Assembly (NCBI RefSeq): GCF_012971725.1
Contig: NZ_CP048833.1
Span: 124,001-188,000 of the forward strand
From: Pseudomonas multiresinivorans
Lineage (GTDB): Bacteria > Pseudomonadota > Gammaproteobacteria > Pseudomonadales > Pseudomonadaceae
Direction: 5' to 3'
Length of the DNA: 64,000 bases
Shown here: positions 38,592-47,541 of the stretch, one piece after another
How positions within the stretch are numbered: position 1 is the first letter of the stretch
How the letters are laid out: every line of letters begins with the position of its first letter
Position numbers and translations under genes: made by a program
The notes under the pieces: model-generated
Told to the model about the DNA's origin: nothing
Seen by the model: the letters and a program-made list of their open reading frames with translations, nothing else
Database searches by the model: none

Positions 38592-38619
38592 AGTGTAGCA
38601 CTGCGAAATCTGACTGCAA
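38592..38619 (-). promoter_or_regulatory. Candidate sigma-70 promoter of rpoH
   Basis: On the minus strand TTGCAG (38614-38619), a 16-bp spacer and TACACT (38592-38597), about 30 bp before the start codon. The -10 is also in a small inverted repeat (GCAGTG/CACTGC). Confidence 0.6.
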
Positions 38620-38635
38620 GCGGGTGTAAAAGTTC
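38609..38635 (-). promoter_or_regulatory. Candidate sigma-E/AlgU promoter of rpoH
   Basis: On the minus strand GAACTT (38630-38635), a 16-bp spacer and TCAGA (38609-38613), close to the AlgU consensus GAACTT-N16/17-TCtgA. An AlgU-dependent rpoH promoter is known in P. aeruginosa. Confidence 0.65.
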
Positions 38636-38649
38636 CTTTACACCCGCTT
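38618..38649. promoter_or_regulatory. Perfect 13-bp inverted repeat at the rpoH control region
   Basis: Arms AAGCGGGTGTAAA (38618-38630) and its perfect complement (38637-38649) around AGTTCC. The loop and arm edge hold the AlgU-type -35, and the left arm overlaps the sigma-70-type -35 by two bases. It also lies just after ftsX reading away from it on the other side of rpoH, so it could be an operator or a stem in an upstream transcript. Confidence 0.75.
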
Positions 38650-38672
38650 AACCCCAGCAAAATCAGGGGGTT

Positions 38673-39683
38673 TCAGCGCGGCGCCAGCTCACGCAGGTGG
38701 CGCGCCACGGCCAGCCAGGCGCCGATCCAGCCCAGCAGCACCGCGCCCACGGTCAGCGACAGGCCATCGTCGACCGGCACGCCGGCCAGGCCGAAATCGC
38801 TGCCGTACAGCCCAGCCAGGTTGACCACCGAGCTGTTCAGCCAGTCCAGCCCGAAGGCCAGCAGGGCCCAGGACAGGATGCCCGCGCCCAGGCCATAAAG
38901 CGCGCCCATATAAAGGAAGGGGCGACGCACATAGCCGTCCGTCCCGCCGACCAGCTTGATGACTTCAATTTCGTTACGGCGATTTTCGATGTGCAGGCGG
39001 ATGGTGTTGCCGATCACCAGCAACAGCGTCAGCACCAGCAGGATGGTCAGGCCGAAGACGAAGCGGTCACCCAGCTTGAGGATCGCCGACAGCCGCTCGA
39101 CCCAGACCAGGTCCAGCTGCGCCTGTTGTACACCCGGCAGTTCCGACAACCGTTGACGCAAGGCATCCAGCTGGGCCTTGTCGATCTGTTTGGGCGTCAC
39201 CGAGATGACCGCCGGCAGCGGGTTTTCGGGCAGTTCCTTGAGCGCCTCGCCGAGCCCGGACTGTTCCTGCAACTCCTTCAGCGCATCGTCACGACTGATC
39301 AGTTGCGCCTCGATCACGTCGGGCATCTTCTCGATCTGCTCGCGCAGATCCTGGCCCTGGGCCTCGCTGGCCTTCAGGTCGAGGAACAGGGAAATCTGTG
39401 CGGCGCGCTGCCAGGAGCCGCCGAGGCGCTCGACGTTGTTGAGCAGCAGCGACAGGCCCATGGGCAGGCTCAGGGTGATGCCCATCACCAGGCAGGTGAA
39501 GAAACTGCCGAAGGGATGGCTGACCAGGCGATGCAGACTGTCCATCAGGCTGGCGCGGTGGTTTTCCGCGTAGGCCGAAAGCGAGGCGCTGTTGTCCTGG
39601 TGCTCGTTGTCGTCCGGGCGCTCGCGCGTATTGCGCGTCGGGGTGCCTTCTTCGTCGCCGCGGGGCAGGTCATTGGCGCTCAT
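38673..39683 (-). CDS. ftsX: FtsX, cell-division ABC transporter permease
   Basis: 336 residues: cytoplasmic Asp/Glu/Asn-rich N-terminus, four membrane helices and a periplasmic domain between helices 1 and 2 that would activate a peptidoglycan hydrolase. Typical VIGNTIRLHIENRRNEIEV and KLVGGTDGYVRRPFL. Works with FtsE at the septum. Start overlaps the ftsE stop by one base. Confidence 0.95.
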   Translation of the reverse strand: MSANDLPRGDEEGTPTRNTRERPDDNEHQDNSASLSAYAENHRASLMDSLHRLVSHPFGSFFTCLVMGITLSLPMGLSLLLNNVERLGGSWQRAAQISLFLDLKASEAQGQDLREQIEKMPDVIEAQLISRDDALKELQEQSGLGEALKELPENPLPAVISVTPKQIDKAQLDALRQRLSELPGVQQAQLDLVWVERLSAILKLGDRFVFGLTILLVLTLLLVIGNTIRLHIENRRNEIEVIKLVGGTDGYVRRPFLYMGALYGLGAGILSWALLAFGLDWLNSSVVNLAGLYGSDFGLAGVPVDDGLSLTVGAVLLGWIGAWLAVARHLRELAPR

Positions 39684-40354
39684 CAGGCGTTCTCCTCACG
39701 GTCGGCGATGATGCGGCCGCGCTGCAGGGTGATCATCCGGTGGCGCATGCGCGCGATCAGCGCCAGGTCGTGGCTGGCGATCAGCACGGTGGTGCCCAGG
39801 CGGTTGATGTCTTCGAACACGGACATGATTTCCGAAGCCAGGCGCGGGTCGAGGTTACCGGTCGGCTCATCCGCGAGCAGCAGCGCCGGGCGGTGCACCA
39901 CCGCGCGGGCGATGCCGACGCGCTGCTGCTGGCCGGTGGAGAGGTCGGACGGACGGTCTTCAGCCTTCTCCTTCAGATTTACCCGGTCCAGCGCCGCTTC
40001 TACGCGGTAGGCGATATCCGCCTTGGGCAGGCCGAGGATCTGCATCGGCAGGGCAACGTTCTCGAACACGCTGCGATCATCGAGCAACTGGTGGTTCTGG
40101 AACACCACGCCGATCTGCCGGCGCAGGAAGGGAATCTGCGCGGTGGAGATGCGCGAAACGTCCTGCCCGCCGAGCAGCAGCTTGCCGGAAGTCGGCCGCT
40201 CCATCGCCAGGATCAAGCGCAGCAGGGTGCTCTTGCCTGCGCCGGAGTGGCCGGTGACGAACATGATCTCGCCGCGCGGCACGCGGAACGAAATCTCGTG
40301 CAGGCCGACATGGCCGTTGGGGTAGCGCTTGCCAACCTGCTCGAAACGGATCAT
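39683..40354 (-). CDS. ftsE: FtsE, cell-division ABC ATPase
   Basis: 223 residues; Walker A GHSGAGKSTLLR, signature LSTGQQQRVGIARA, Walker B LLLADEPTGNLD, switch His in IASHDLALI. Partner of FtsX. Start overlaps the ftsY stop (ATGA). Confidence 0.96.
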   Translation of the reverse strand: MIRFEQVGKRYPNGHVGLHEISFRVPRGEIMFVTGHSGAGKSTLLRLILAMERPTSGKLLLGGQDVSRISTAQIPFLRRQIGVVFQNHQLLDDRSVFENVALPMQILGLPKADIAYRVEAALDRVNLKEKAEDRPSDLSTGQQQRVGIARAVVHRPALLLADEPTGNLDPRLASEIMSVFEDINRLGTTVLIASHDLALIARMRHRMITLQRGRIIADREENA

Positions 40355-41763
40355 GCGATTTCCCGGGTCTCGAAGAGTGCACGGACGAAAGCATCGGCTT
40401 CGAAGGTTCGAAGATCGTCGATCCCTTCGCCGACGCCGATGTAGCGGATCGGCAGCTCGAACTGCTTGGCCAGGGCGAAGATCACCCCGCCCTTGGCGGT
40501 GCCGTCCAGTTTGGTCAGGGCCAGGCCAGTCAGCGCCACGGCGTTGTTGAACTGCTTGGCCTGGTTGATGGCGTTCTGCCCGGTGCCGGCATCCAGCACC
40601 AGCAGGACTTCATGGGGAGCCGTCTCGTCCAGCTTGCCGATCACGCGGCGAACCTTCTTCAGCTCTTCCATCAGGTTGTCCTTGGTGTGCAGGCGGCCGG
40701 CGGTGTCGGCGATCAGCACGTCCACGCCACGAGCCTTGGCGGCCTGCACGGCGTCGAAGATCACCGAGGCGGAATCCGCGCCGGTGTGCTGGGCGATCAC
40801 GGCGATGTTGTTGCGCTCGCCCCAGACCTGCAGCTGCTCGACGGCGGCGGCGCGGAAGGTGTCGCCGGCGGCCAGCATGACTTTCTTGCCATCCAGTTGC
40901 AGCGTCTTGGCCAGCTTGCCGATGGTGGTGGTCTTGCCAACGCCGTTCACGCCGACGACCAGAATCACGTAGGGCTGTTTGTCCGCCGTGATGGTCAGCG
41001 GCTGCTCGACCGGGCGCAGCAGGGTGGCCAGCTCTTCCTGCAGGGCCTTGTAGAGCGCCTCGCTATCGGCCAGCTCCTTGCGCGCCACGCGCTTGGTCAG
41101 GTTCTGCACGATGGCAGTGGTGGCCTCGACGCCGACGTCGGCGGTCAGCAGGCGGGTTTCGATTTCGTCCAGCAGGTCGTCGTCGATGGCCTTCTTGCCC
41201 AGGAACAGGCTGGCCATGCCTTCGCCGAGGCTGGCGCTGGTCTTCGACAGGCCCTGTTTGAGGCGGGCGAAGAAGCCCAGCTTGGAAGACTCGCCGGCGG
41301 CAGGTCTGGCTTGCGGCTCGGGCTCGAGCTCGGGCTGTGGGGCGACCTCGGGTTCCGGCTGGGCGACCACAACGGGCGCTTCGGCCACGGGCTCGGGCTG
41401 AACGGGCGCGGCAACGGGCACCGGCTCGACCGGCAGGACAGCCGGCTGCGGCGCTTCGGCAACGATCGGCTGCGGCTCAGGCTGCGGAGCGGGCTGCACC
41501 AGCGGCTCGACCGGCACGGCGACCGGCACTACGTCGATAACCGGTTCGGGAGTCGGCTCGGCGCGCGGCGCGACCGGCTCAGCTTGTGCAGCAGGAGCTT
41601 GTTCGGGCGCAGGAGCGGGCTCGGCGACAACCGGTTGTTCTACCGGCTGCTCGGTTTCGGCGGCAGGTTGCTCCGCGGCCTGCGGCTTCTTGCGCAGCCA
41701 GCCGAACAGACCCTTCTTCTCCCCGGCTGGCGGGGCCTTCTTGTCGTCGTTGGAACCAAACAT
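40351..41763 (-). CDS. ftsY: FtsY, signal recognition particle receptor
   Basis: 470 residues. Receives SRP-ribosome complexes at the membrane. The N-terminal A domain (about 1-170) begins MFGSNDDKKAPPAGEKKGLFGWLRKK (basic amphipathic anchor, quoted in part elsewhere) and is Pro/Glu/Val-rich with degenerate EPxP repeats. The NG GTPase domain follows: VGVNGVGKTTTIGKLA, DTFRAAAVEQL, DTAGRLHTK, TKLDGTAKGG. First gene of ftsY-ftsE-ftsX. Confidence 0.96.
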   Translation of the reverse strand: MFGSNDDKKAPPAGEKKGLFGWLRKKPQAAEQPAAETEQPVEQPVVAEPAPAPEQAPAAQAEPVAPRAEPTPEPVIDVVPVAVPVEPLVQPAPQPEPQPIVAEAPQPAVLPVEPVPVAAPVQPEPVAEAPVVVAQPEPEVAPQPELEPEPQARPAAGESSKLGFFARLKQGLSKTSASLGEGMASLFLGKKAIDDDLLDEIETRLLTADVGVEATTAIVQNLTKRVARKELADSEALYKALQEELATLLRPVEQPLTITADKQPYVILVVGVNGVGKTTTIGKLAKTLQLDGKKVMLAAGDTFRAAAVEQLQVWGERNNIAVIAQHTGADSASVIFDAVQAAKARGVDVLIADTAGRLHTKDNLMEELKKVRRVIGKLDETAPHEVLLVLDAGTGQNAINQAKQFNNAVALTGLALTKLDGTAKGGVIFALAKQFELPIRYIGVGEGIDDLRTFEADAFVRALFETREIA

Positions 41764-41955
41764 GTAGGGATCGAATCTCTAGGGGACGCCACGAAAGACA
41801 GGCAGTAAAAAAGCCTCGAAACAGCTTCGAGAAGCCCTGAACGTGGCCGCCCGGAAAACGGATGGGTATCCTAGCATCTCCTCGCCCGCCGGGGTTAAGA
41901 GGCTGGTCGCCAGCCTGCATAGACCCCGCGGACAGCCCGAAAGGTTCAGTCCACG

Positions 41956-43326
41956 ATGAAAACCCTCGCACGCCGCCACGCCGGCCTGCTGCTCGGTTCC
42001 CTGTTACTGCCGCTGATGGCGAGCGCCGCGGAACCACAGCCCACCCACGAATACACCCTGGACAATGGCCTGAAGGTCGTCGTCCGCGAAGACCACCGAG
42101 CCCCCGTGGTGGTCTCCCAGCTCTGGTACAAGGTCGGCTCCAGCTACGAGACGCCGGGCCTCACCGGCCTCTCCCACGCCCTGGAGCACATGATGTTCAA
42201 GGGCAGCCGCAAGCTCGGCCCCGGCCAGGCATCGCTGGTGCTGCGCGACCTGGGTGCGGAAGAGAATGCCTTCACCACCGACGACTACACCGCCTACTAC
42301 CAGGTGCTGGCCCGCGACCGCCTGCCGGTGGCGCTGGAGCTGGAAGCCGACCGCATGGCGCACCTCGCCCTGCCGGCCGACCAGTTCAAGAGCGAGATCG
42401 AGGTGATCAAGGAGGAGCGCCGCCTGCGCACCGAGGACAAGCCCAGCGCGCTGGCCTTCGAGCGCTTCAAGGCCGCCGCCTACCCCGCCAGCGGCTACCG
42501 CACGCCGACCATCGGCTGGATGGCCGACCTGCAGCGCATGACCATCGACGACCTGCGCCACTGGTACCAGGCCTGGTACGCACCGAACAACGCCACCCTG
42601 GTGGTAGTCGGCGACGTCAGCGGCGACGAGGTGAAGGCCCTGGCCGAGAAGTACTTCGGCGAGATTCCGAAACGCGACCTGCCCGCCGCGCGCAAACCGC
42701 TGGAGCTGGCCGAGCCGGGTGAACGTCGTCTCAAATTGCACGTACGCACCCAGTTGCCCAGCCTGATCATGGGCTTCAACGTGCCGACCCTGGGCAGCAG
42801 TGACGACTCCCGGCAGATCAACGCCCTGCGCCTGATCTCGGCGATCCTCGACGGCGGCTACAGCGCCCGCCTGGCTTCGCGCCTGGAGCGCGGCGAGGAA
42901 ATCGTCGCCGGCGCCTCGGCCTCCTACGACGCTTTCTCCCGCGGCGACGGCCTGTTCTTCCTCTCTGCAACGCCCAACGTGCAGACCGGCAAGACCCTCG
43001 ACCAGGTCGAGGCCGCTCTGTGGAAGCAGCTGGAAGACCTCAAGCAGAACCCACCGAGCAAGGAAGAACTGGAGCGCGTCCGCGCCCAGGTCATCGCCGG
43101 GCTGGTCTACGAGCGTGACTCCATCGCCGGGCAAGCCAGCACCATCGGCGAGCTGGAAAGCGTCGGCCTCGGCTGGCAACTGGCGGACAAGGACCTGGAA
43201 GCCATCCAGGCCGTCACAGCCGAAGATATTCAGCAAGCCGCCCGCACCTATTTCACCCGCTCCCGCCTGACCCTCGCCCAGGTCCTGCCGGAAGTCGCCA
43301 CCGACAAGGAGCCGAGCCATGAGTGA
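41956..43326 (+). CDS. M16 zinc peptidase, active subunit
   Basis: 456 residues with a signal peptide (LLLGSLLLPLMASAAE, cut after ASA). Inverted zinc motif HALEH, with the downstream Glu in KEERRLRTE about 75 residues later. Predicted periplasmic. Overlaps the next gene by eight bases; that gene encodes a relative without the zinc motif, so the two likely form a heterodimer as known for M16B pairs. Divergent from ftsY with a 190-bp gap that holds no clear signal. Confidence 0.92.
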   Translation: MKTLARRHAGLLLGSLLLPLMASAAEPQPTHEYTLDNGLKVVVREDHRAPVVVSQLWYKVGSSYETPGLTGLSHALEHMMFKGSRKLGPGQASLVLRDLGAEENAFTTDDYTAYYQVLARDRLPVALELEADRMAHLALPADQFKSEIEVIKEERRLRTEDKPSALAFERFKAAAYPASGYRTPTIGWMADLQRMTIDDLRHWYQAWYAPNNATLVVVGDVSGDEVKALAEKYFGEIPKRDLPAARKPLELAEPGERRLKLHVRTQLPSLIMGFNVPTLGSSDDSRQINALRLISAILDGGYSARLASRLERGEEIVAGASASYDAFSRGDGLFFLSATPNVQTGKTLDQVEAALWKQLEDLKQNPPSKEELERVRAQVIAGLVYERDSIAGQASTIGELESVGLGWQLADKDLEAIQAVTAEDIQQAARTYFTRSRLTLAQVLPEVATDKEPSHE

Positions 43327-44836
43327 ACGCAATGGCCTGCGCTACGGCCTGGTCGGGCTGATCGTCATCGCGCTGATCGCCGGACTGGTGCTGTTCGTTT
43401 CCCGTCCCGCCGCCGAGCCCGAAGCGGCCGCGCCGGCGCCCGCCCCTGCACAACCAGCTGCCGCCGAAAACGCCGCGCCCACCGGCCTGCAATCGCTGGC
43501 CGAAGCCGCCGGCAAGGCGCCCAGCCACCGCAAGCTGAACATCCAGCAATGGCAGACCGCCGAGGGCGCCCGCGTGCTCTTCGTCGAAGCCCATGAACTG
43601 CCGATGTTCGACCTGCGCCTGACGTTCGCCGCCGGCAGCAGCCAGGACGGCGACACCTACGGCCTGGCCATGCTGACCAACGCCATGCTCAACGAAGGCG
43701 TGCCCGGCAAGGACACCAGCGCGATTGCCGCCGGGTTCGACGACCTGGGCGCGAATTTCGGCAATGGCTCCTACCGCGACATGGCGGTAGCCAGCCTGCG
43801 CAGCCTGAGCGAGCCGGCCAAGCGCGACGCGGCGCTGGCACTGTTCGACCAGGTGATCGGCCAGCCGACCTTCCCCGAGGACGCCCTGGCGCGCATCAAG
43901 AACCAGGTCATGGCCGGCTTCGAGTACCAGAAGCAGAACCCCGGCAAGCTGGCGGGCCTGGAACTGTTCAAGCGGCTCTACGGCGATCATCCGTACGCCC
44001 ACTCCAGCGACGGCAACGAGAAGTCGGTGCCCAAGATCAGCGTCGCCCAGCTGCGCGCCTTCCACCAGAAGGCCTACGCCGCTGGCAACGTGGTCATCGC
44101 GCTGGTCGGCGACCTGACCCGCGAGCAGGCCGAAGCCATCGCCGGCAGCGTCTCCAGGTCACTGCCCAAGGGCCCCGCCCTGCCCGCGCCGGGCGAGCCG
44201 CAGACACCCAAGGCCGGCGTCACCCACATCGAGTTCCCGTCCAAGCAGACCCAGCTGATGCTGGCGCAGCTGGGCATCACCCGTAACGATCCGGATTACG
44301 CCGCGCTCTACCTGGGCAACCAGATCCTCGGTGGCGGCGGCTTCGGCACGCGACTGATGGACCAGGTGCGCGAGAAGCGCGGCCTGACCTACGGCGTCTA
44401 CTCCGGCTTCACCGGCATGCAGTCGCGCGGGCCGTTCACCATCGGCCTGCAGACCCGCGCCGAGATGAGCGAAGGCACCCTCAAGCTGGTGCAGGACATC
44501 GTCCGCGACTACCTCGACAAGGGCCCGACGCAGAAGGAACTGGACGACGCCAAGCGCGAGCTGGCCGGCAGCTTCCCGCTGTCCACCGCGAGCAACGCCG
44601 ACATCGTCGGCCAGTTGGGCGCCATCGGCTTCTACAACCTGCCGCTGGATTACCTGGAGACTTTCCTCAGCCAGGTCCAGGGCCTGAGCGTGGAGCAGGT
44701 GAAGGAAGCGATGCGCCGCCACCTCGACCCGGACGCCTTCGTCATCGTCACCGCCGGCCCCACCGTGCCGCAGCAACCGCTGCCGCCGCCCACCGACAAA
44801 CCCGCCGCGCAACCCGCCGGCGTACCGGAGCACTGA
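43319..44836 (+). CDS. M16 peptidase-like subunit without zinc site
   Basis: 505 residues, one N-terminal membrane helix (about 8-28), an Ala/Pro-rich linker, then two M16 domains. Where the active subunit has HxxEH this one reads GLAMLTNAMLNEG, so no metal site. It keeps a C-terminal KRGLTYGVYSGF and IGLQTRAEM, a Tyr and an Arg at places used for substrate binding in non-catalytic M16 partners. Membrane-anchored partner of the preceding peptidase. Confidence 0.9.
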   Translation: MSERNGLRYGLVGLIVIALIAGLVLFVSRPAAEPEAAAPAPAPAQPAAAENAAPTGLQSLAEAAGKAPSHRKLNIQQWQTAEGARVLFVEAHELPMFDLRLTFAAGSSQDGDTYGLAMLTNAMLNEGVPGKDTSAIAAGFDDLGANFGNGSYRDMAVASLRSLSEPAKRDAALALFDQVIGQPTFPEDALARIKNQVMAGFEYQKQNPGKLAGLELFKRLYGDHPYAHSSDGNEKSVPKISVAQLRAFHQKAYAAGNVVIALVGDLTREQAEAIAGSVSRSLPKGPALPAPGEPQTPKAGVTHIEFPSKQTQLMLAQLGITRNDPDYAALYLGNQILGGGGFGTRLMDQVREKRGLTYGVYSGFTGMQSRGPFTIGLQTRAEMSEGTLKLVQDIVRDYLDKGPTQKELDDAKRELAGSFPLSTASNADIVGQLGAIGFYNLPLDYLETFLSQVQGLSVEQVKEAMRRHLDPDAFVIVTAGPTVPQQPLPPPTDKPAAQPAGVPEH

Positions 44837-45444
44837 TGAGCAAACGACCCGGCGGCGCCCCGCGCGCCGCACAGAAGCCCCACGGCGGCCAGGGCCAGCT
44901 GCGCATCATCGGCGGCGAATGGCGCAGCCGGCGCTTCGCCTTCCCCGACGGCCCGGGCCTGCGCCCGACGCCGGACCGGGTGCGCGAGACGCTGTTCAAC
45001 TGGCTGGCGGCTTACGTCCCCGGCGCCCGTGTGCTCGACCCCTTCGCCGGCAGCGGTGCGCTGTTCCTCGAAGCGCTATCGCGCGGAGCCAGTTCGGGCC
45101 TGGCGCTGGATACCAACGGCGAAGCCGTGTCCGCGCTGCGCAGCACGCTCGACACGCTCAAGTGCGGCAACGGCCAACTGCTGATGACCGACTCGCTGCG
45201 CTACCTCGATACCCCGGCATCGCAAGCCTTCGACCTGGTCTTCCTCGACCCGCCCTTCCACCAGGACCTGCTACAGAACACCTGCCGCCTGCTGGAAGAG
45301 CGCGGCTGGCTGGCCAAGGACGCGTGGATCTACACCGAAAGCGAAGCCGTGCCCTCCAGCCTCGGCCTGCCGGGCAACTGGCGGCTGCATCGGGAAAAGA
45401 CTGCGGGCTCGGTGCATTACGCGCTGTGGCAGCGGGAAAGTTGA
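44836..45444 (+). CDS. rsmD: RsmD, 16S rRNA (guanine-966-N2)-methyltransferase
   Basis: 202 residues; RPTPDRVRETLFNWL, SAM motif VLDPFAGSGALFLEALSRGA and catalytic LVFLDPPFHQDL. The N-terminal Lys/Arg-rich stretch suits rRNA contact. Start overlaps the previous stop (TGATG). Confidence 0.95.
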   Translation: MSKRPGGAPRAAQKPHGGQGQLRIIGGEWRSRRFAFPDGPGLRPTPDRVRETLFNWLAAYVPGARVLDPFAGSGALFLEALSRGASSGLALDTNGEAVSALRSTLDTLKCGNGQLLMTDSLRYLDTPASQAFDLVFLDPPFHQDLLQNTCRLLEERGWLAKDAWIYTESEAVPSSLGLPGNWRLHREKTAGSVHYALWQRES

Positions 45445-45447
45445 CGG

Positions 45448-46002
45448 ATGCCGGACGCCCTCCGCGAACAACTGCTGGCGCTGGACGAACGCTGTTTCGT
45501 TCAACCTGCCAGCGACTGGGCCGGTGACATCGCCCTACCCGCCGAGCTGGAGCGCTTCTACGGCGAAGTCGGCCCCTGCGACTGCACGCTGGAGACCGCC
45601 GGCAATCCGTTCTTCATTCCCTCACTGGCGAAGCTGTGGGGACGGCAGGCCGGCTACCGCTGGCACGGCCTGACCGGCGAGCGGCTGGCAGGATGGGACG
45701 AGGGCTGGATCGTGGTGGCGGACCAGGGTGCCGATCCCTTCATCTTCGAGTGCTCCACCGGCCGCATCCTCTTCGACCAGCATGGTGGCCCGTGGGACCC
45801 CGCACCGATGTTCGATGATCTCTGGCAGATGACCGCTTGCCTCGCCACCTTCGCGCGGGTGTGGCGCAGCGCGGGCGAAGACATCTTCGCGCAGGACTAC
45901 AGCGTCAACCCGGTCTTCCGCCGCGAACTGATCGGCGAGCTGGCAAAGCTGCTGGGCGACGCCCGCCGTGCGGAAGACCTGGCCAACGAGTTCGGCTGGT
46001 AG
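45448..46002 (+). CDS. SUKH (SMI1/KNR4)-like protein
   Basis: 184 residues. ALPAELERFYGEVGPCDCT near the N-terminus and DPFIFECSTGRILFDQHGG in the middle are the two strand-helix regions typical of SUKH proteins, many of which are immunity proteins to secreted toxins. No toxin gene is adjacent; it starts 3 bp after rsmD. The assignment rests on motif shape only. Confidence 0.6.
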   Translation: MPDALREQLLALDERCFVQPASDWAGDIALPAELERFYGEVGPCDCTLETAGNPFFIPSLAKLWGRQAGYRWHGLTGERLAGWDEGWIVVADQGADPFIFECSTGRILFDQHGGPWDPAPMFDDLWQMTACLATFARVWRSAGEDIFAQDYSVNPVFRRELIGELAKLLGDARRAEDLANEFGW

Positions 46003-46007
46003 CGGGC

Positions 46008-47003
46008 CTACTGGCTCGCCGCCTCCGCCGCGTCGACGGCCTCGGCTGCATCGACTGCGCTGGCCTCCACGGCCTCCGGTTCAGGCGAGGCGCTCTCGAC
46101 ACCGCGATCGGCGTGCCGACGATCCGGGGCGCCCGAGCAGTCGGCGGTTCCGGACAACTCGCCATCCAGCGCGGCGTGGGCCCAGTTTTCCAGGCGGGTG
46201 TACCAGGCGGTGCCCTCGGCAGTCTTCAGCCAGGCGATGGCCTCCGCGTCCTGCTGCTGCGCGGCCTTTTCCAGCCAGAGCCGCGCCTGCAACTTGTTCA
46301 TGCCCGCACCGGAGCCGTTCCAGTAGGCCTCGCCCACCTTGAACTGGGCACGGGAATCGCCACGGGTCGCAGCCTTGCAGAACCACTGGAAGGCCTTTTC
46401 CCGGCTGGCGGCATAGCGATCCTGCAGCGCTGCCTCTTCCTCGGAAGCAGCGTCGTAAATGCCCTGGGAGTCATCCAGATAGAACCATCCCAGGTTGGTT
46501 TCGGCGTCTTCGCTGCCGGCCTCGGCCGCGCGCTCGAACCAGGTGCCAGCCTGGACCCGGTCCTTGTCGACGCCTTCGCCGCCCCAGTAGAGGACGCCCA
46601 TCTCGTTCTGCGCGCCAGCATCGCCCTGCTCCGCGGCTTTGCGGAACCAGCGTGCCGCTTCGGCCTTGTCCTGGGGGCCGCCATCACCCTGGCGATAGAG
46701 CATCGCCAGCTGGATCTGCGCGCGAGCCATCCCGGCCTCGGCAGCCTTGCCCCACCATTTGCGCGCGCCGGCGTAGTTTTGCTGCTGGTAGAAGTAGGCG
46801 CCTAAATCGAACAGGGCTTGCGGCTCGCCCGTCTCGGCGGCCAGGTGGAGGCGGGTGAATTCGGCGAACAGCTCTTCGCCGCGCGGATCACTCTGTTCGG
46901 CGCTGGGTGCGTCCTCGCTGAAGTCGGAAGAGGCGCCATCCGCCCAGGCGAAGCCGGGCAACGCTACGGTGAGAGCGGAGAGAAACAGCCAGCGGCTGAA
47001 CAT
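46008..47003 (-). CDS. Sel1-repeat exported protein
   Basis: 331 residues. Signal peptide (LFLSALTVALPGFAWA, cut after AWA), then at least five Sel1 repeats (for example AKWWGKAAEAGMARAQIQLA-like units at about 80-260, each with A-x-x-W-x-x-K/R-A-A), and a low-complexity Ala/Glu/Val tail. Probably a scaffold in the periplasm. ATG at 47003 has GAGG ten bases upstream. Convergent with the SUKH-like gene. Confidence 0.86.
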   Translation of the reverse strand: MFSRWLFLSALTVALPGFAWADGASSDFSEDAPSAEQSDPRGEELFAEFTRLHLAAETGEPQALFDLGAYFYQQQNYAGARKWWGKAAEAGMARAQIQLAMLYRQGDGGPQDKAEAARWFRKAAEQGDAGAQNEMGVLYWGGEGVDKDRVQAGTWFERAAEAGSEDAETNLGWFYLDDSQGIYDAASEEEAALQDRYAASREKAFQWFCKAATRGDSRAQFKVGEAYWNGSGAGMNKLQARLWLEKAAQQQDAEAIAWLKTAEGTAWYTRLENWAHAALDGELSGTADCSGAPDRRHADRGVESASPEPEAVEASAVDAAEAVDAAEAASQ

Positions 47004-47079
47004 AGGGGACAATCCTCATGTCGGTTGAATTGGTCGGCCGTCCGGGCCGGCTCCTTGATGATACCGGTGCAGAGAGCCT

Positions 47080-47433
47080 TCAGATCGACTTGCCGACATC
47101 GACGGTGCTGGTGCGCACCAACTCAACGCCATCGACCACCATCTTCCACTGGTTGCCGTCCTGGTAGGGTGGTTTGGAAACCTTGAAGTGCGTGTCGAAC
47201 GGGCCGAATCCAACGGTGAAACCGTCGGCTTCGTAGCGCTTGATCGGCGCCTCGATGGACTTTGAAGTACTGCCCGAAACTCGCTTGTAGGCGACGCGGC
47301 CATCCGCCGTGACCAGCAGACTCATCTGCGGCGCGGTCCACAAGCCCACGTAGGACTTGTGCTCCTGCGGGACCGGCTCGCCACACGCGGCCAGCCAGAC
47401 GACCAGGCTCAACGCCGCGATTTTCTTCCACAT
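47080..47433 (-). CDS. Small lipoprotein, function unknown
   Basis: 117 residues; lipoprotein signal MWKKIAALSLVVWLAACGEP with lipobox LAAC (Cys18). The mature part is beta-rich with no known domain. Start chosen at MWKK with GGAGGGG upstream. Just upstream of the Sel1 gene on the same strand. Confidence 0.82.
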   Translation of the reverse strand: MWKKIAALSLVVWLAACGEPVPQEHKSYVGLWTAPQMSLLVTADGRVAYKRVSGSTSKSIEAPIKRYEADGFTVGFGPFDTHFKVSKPPYQDGNQWKMVVDGVELVRTSTVDVGKSI

Positions 47434-47541
47434 TCCATCCCCTCCTTTGCGTGGGTTTTCCTGATGACGGATGCATGAGGCATCCATCGTGCGGCCGACT
47501 TGGCGTTACTATCACAACTCGTCGCCCCCACTCGATCCGTG

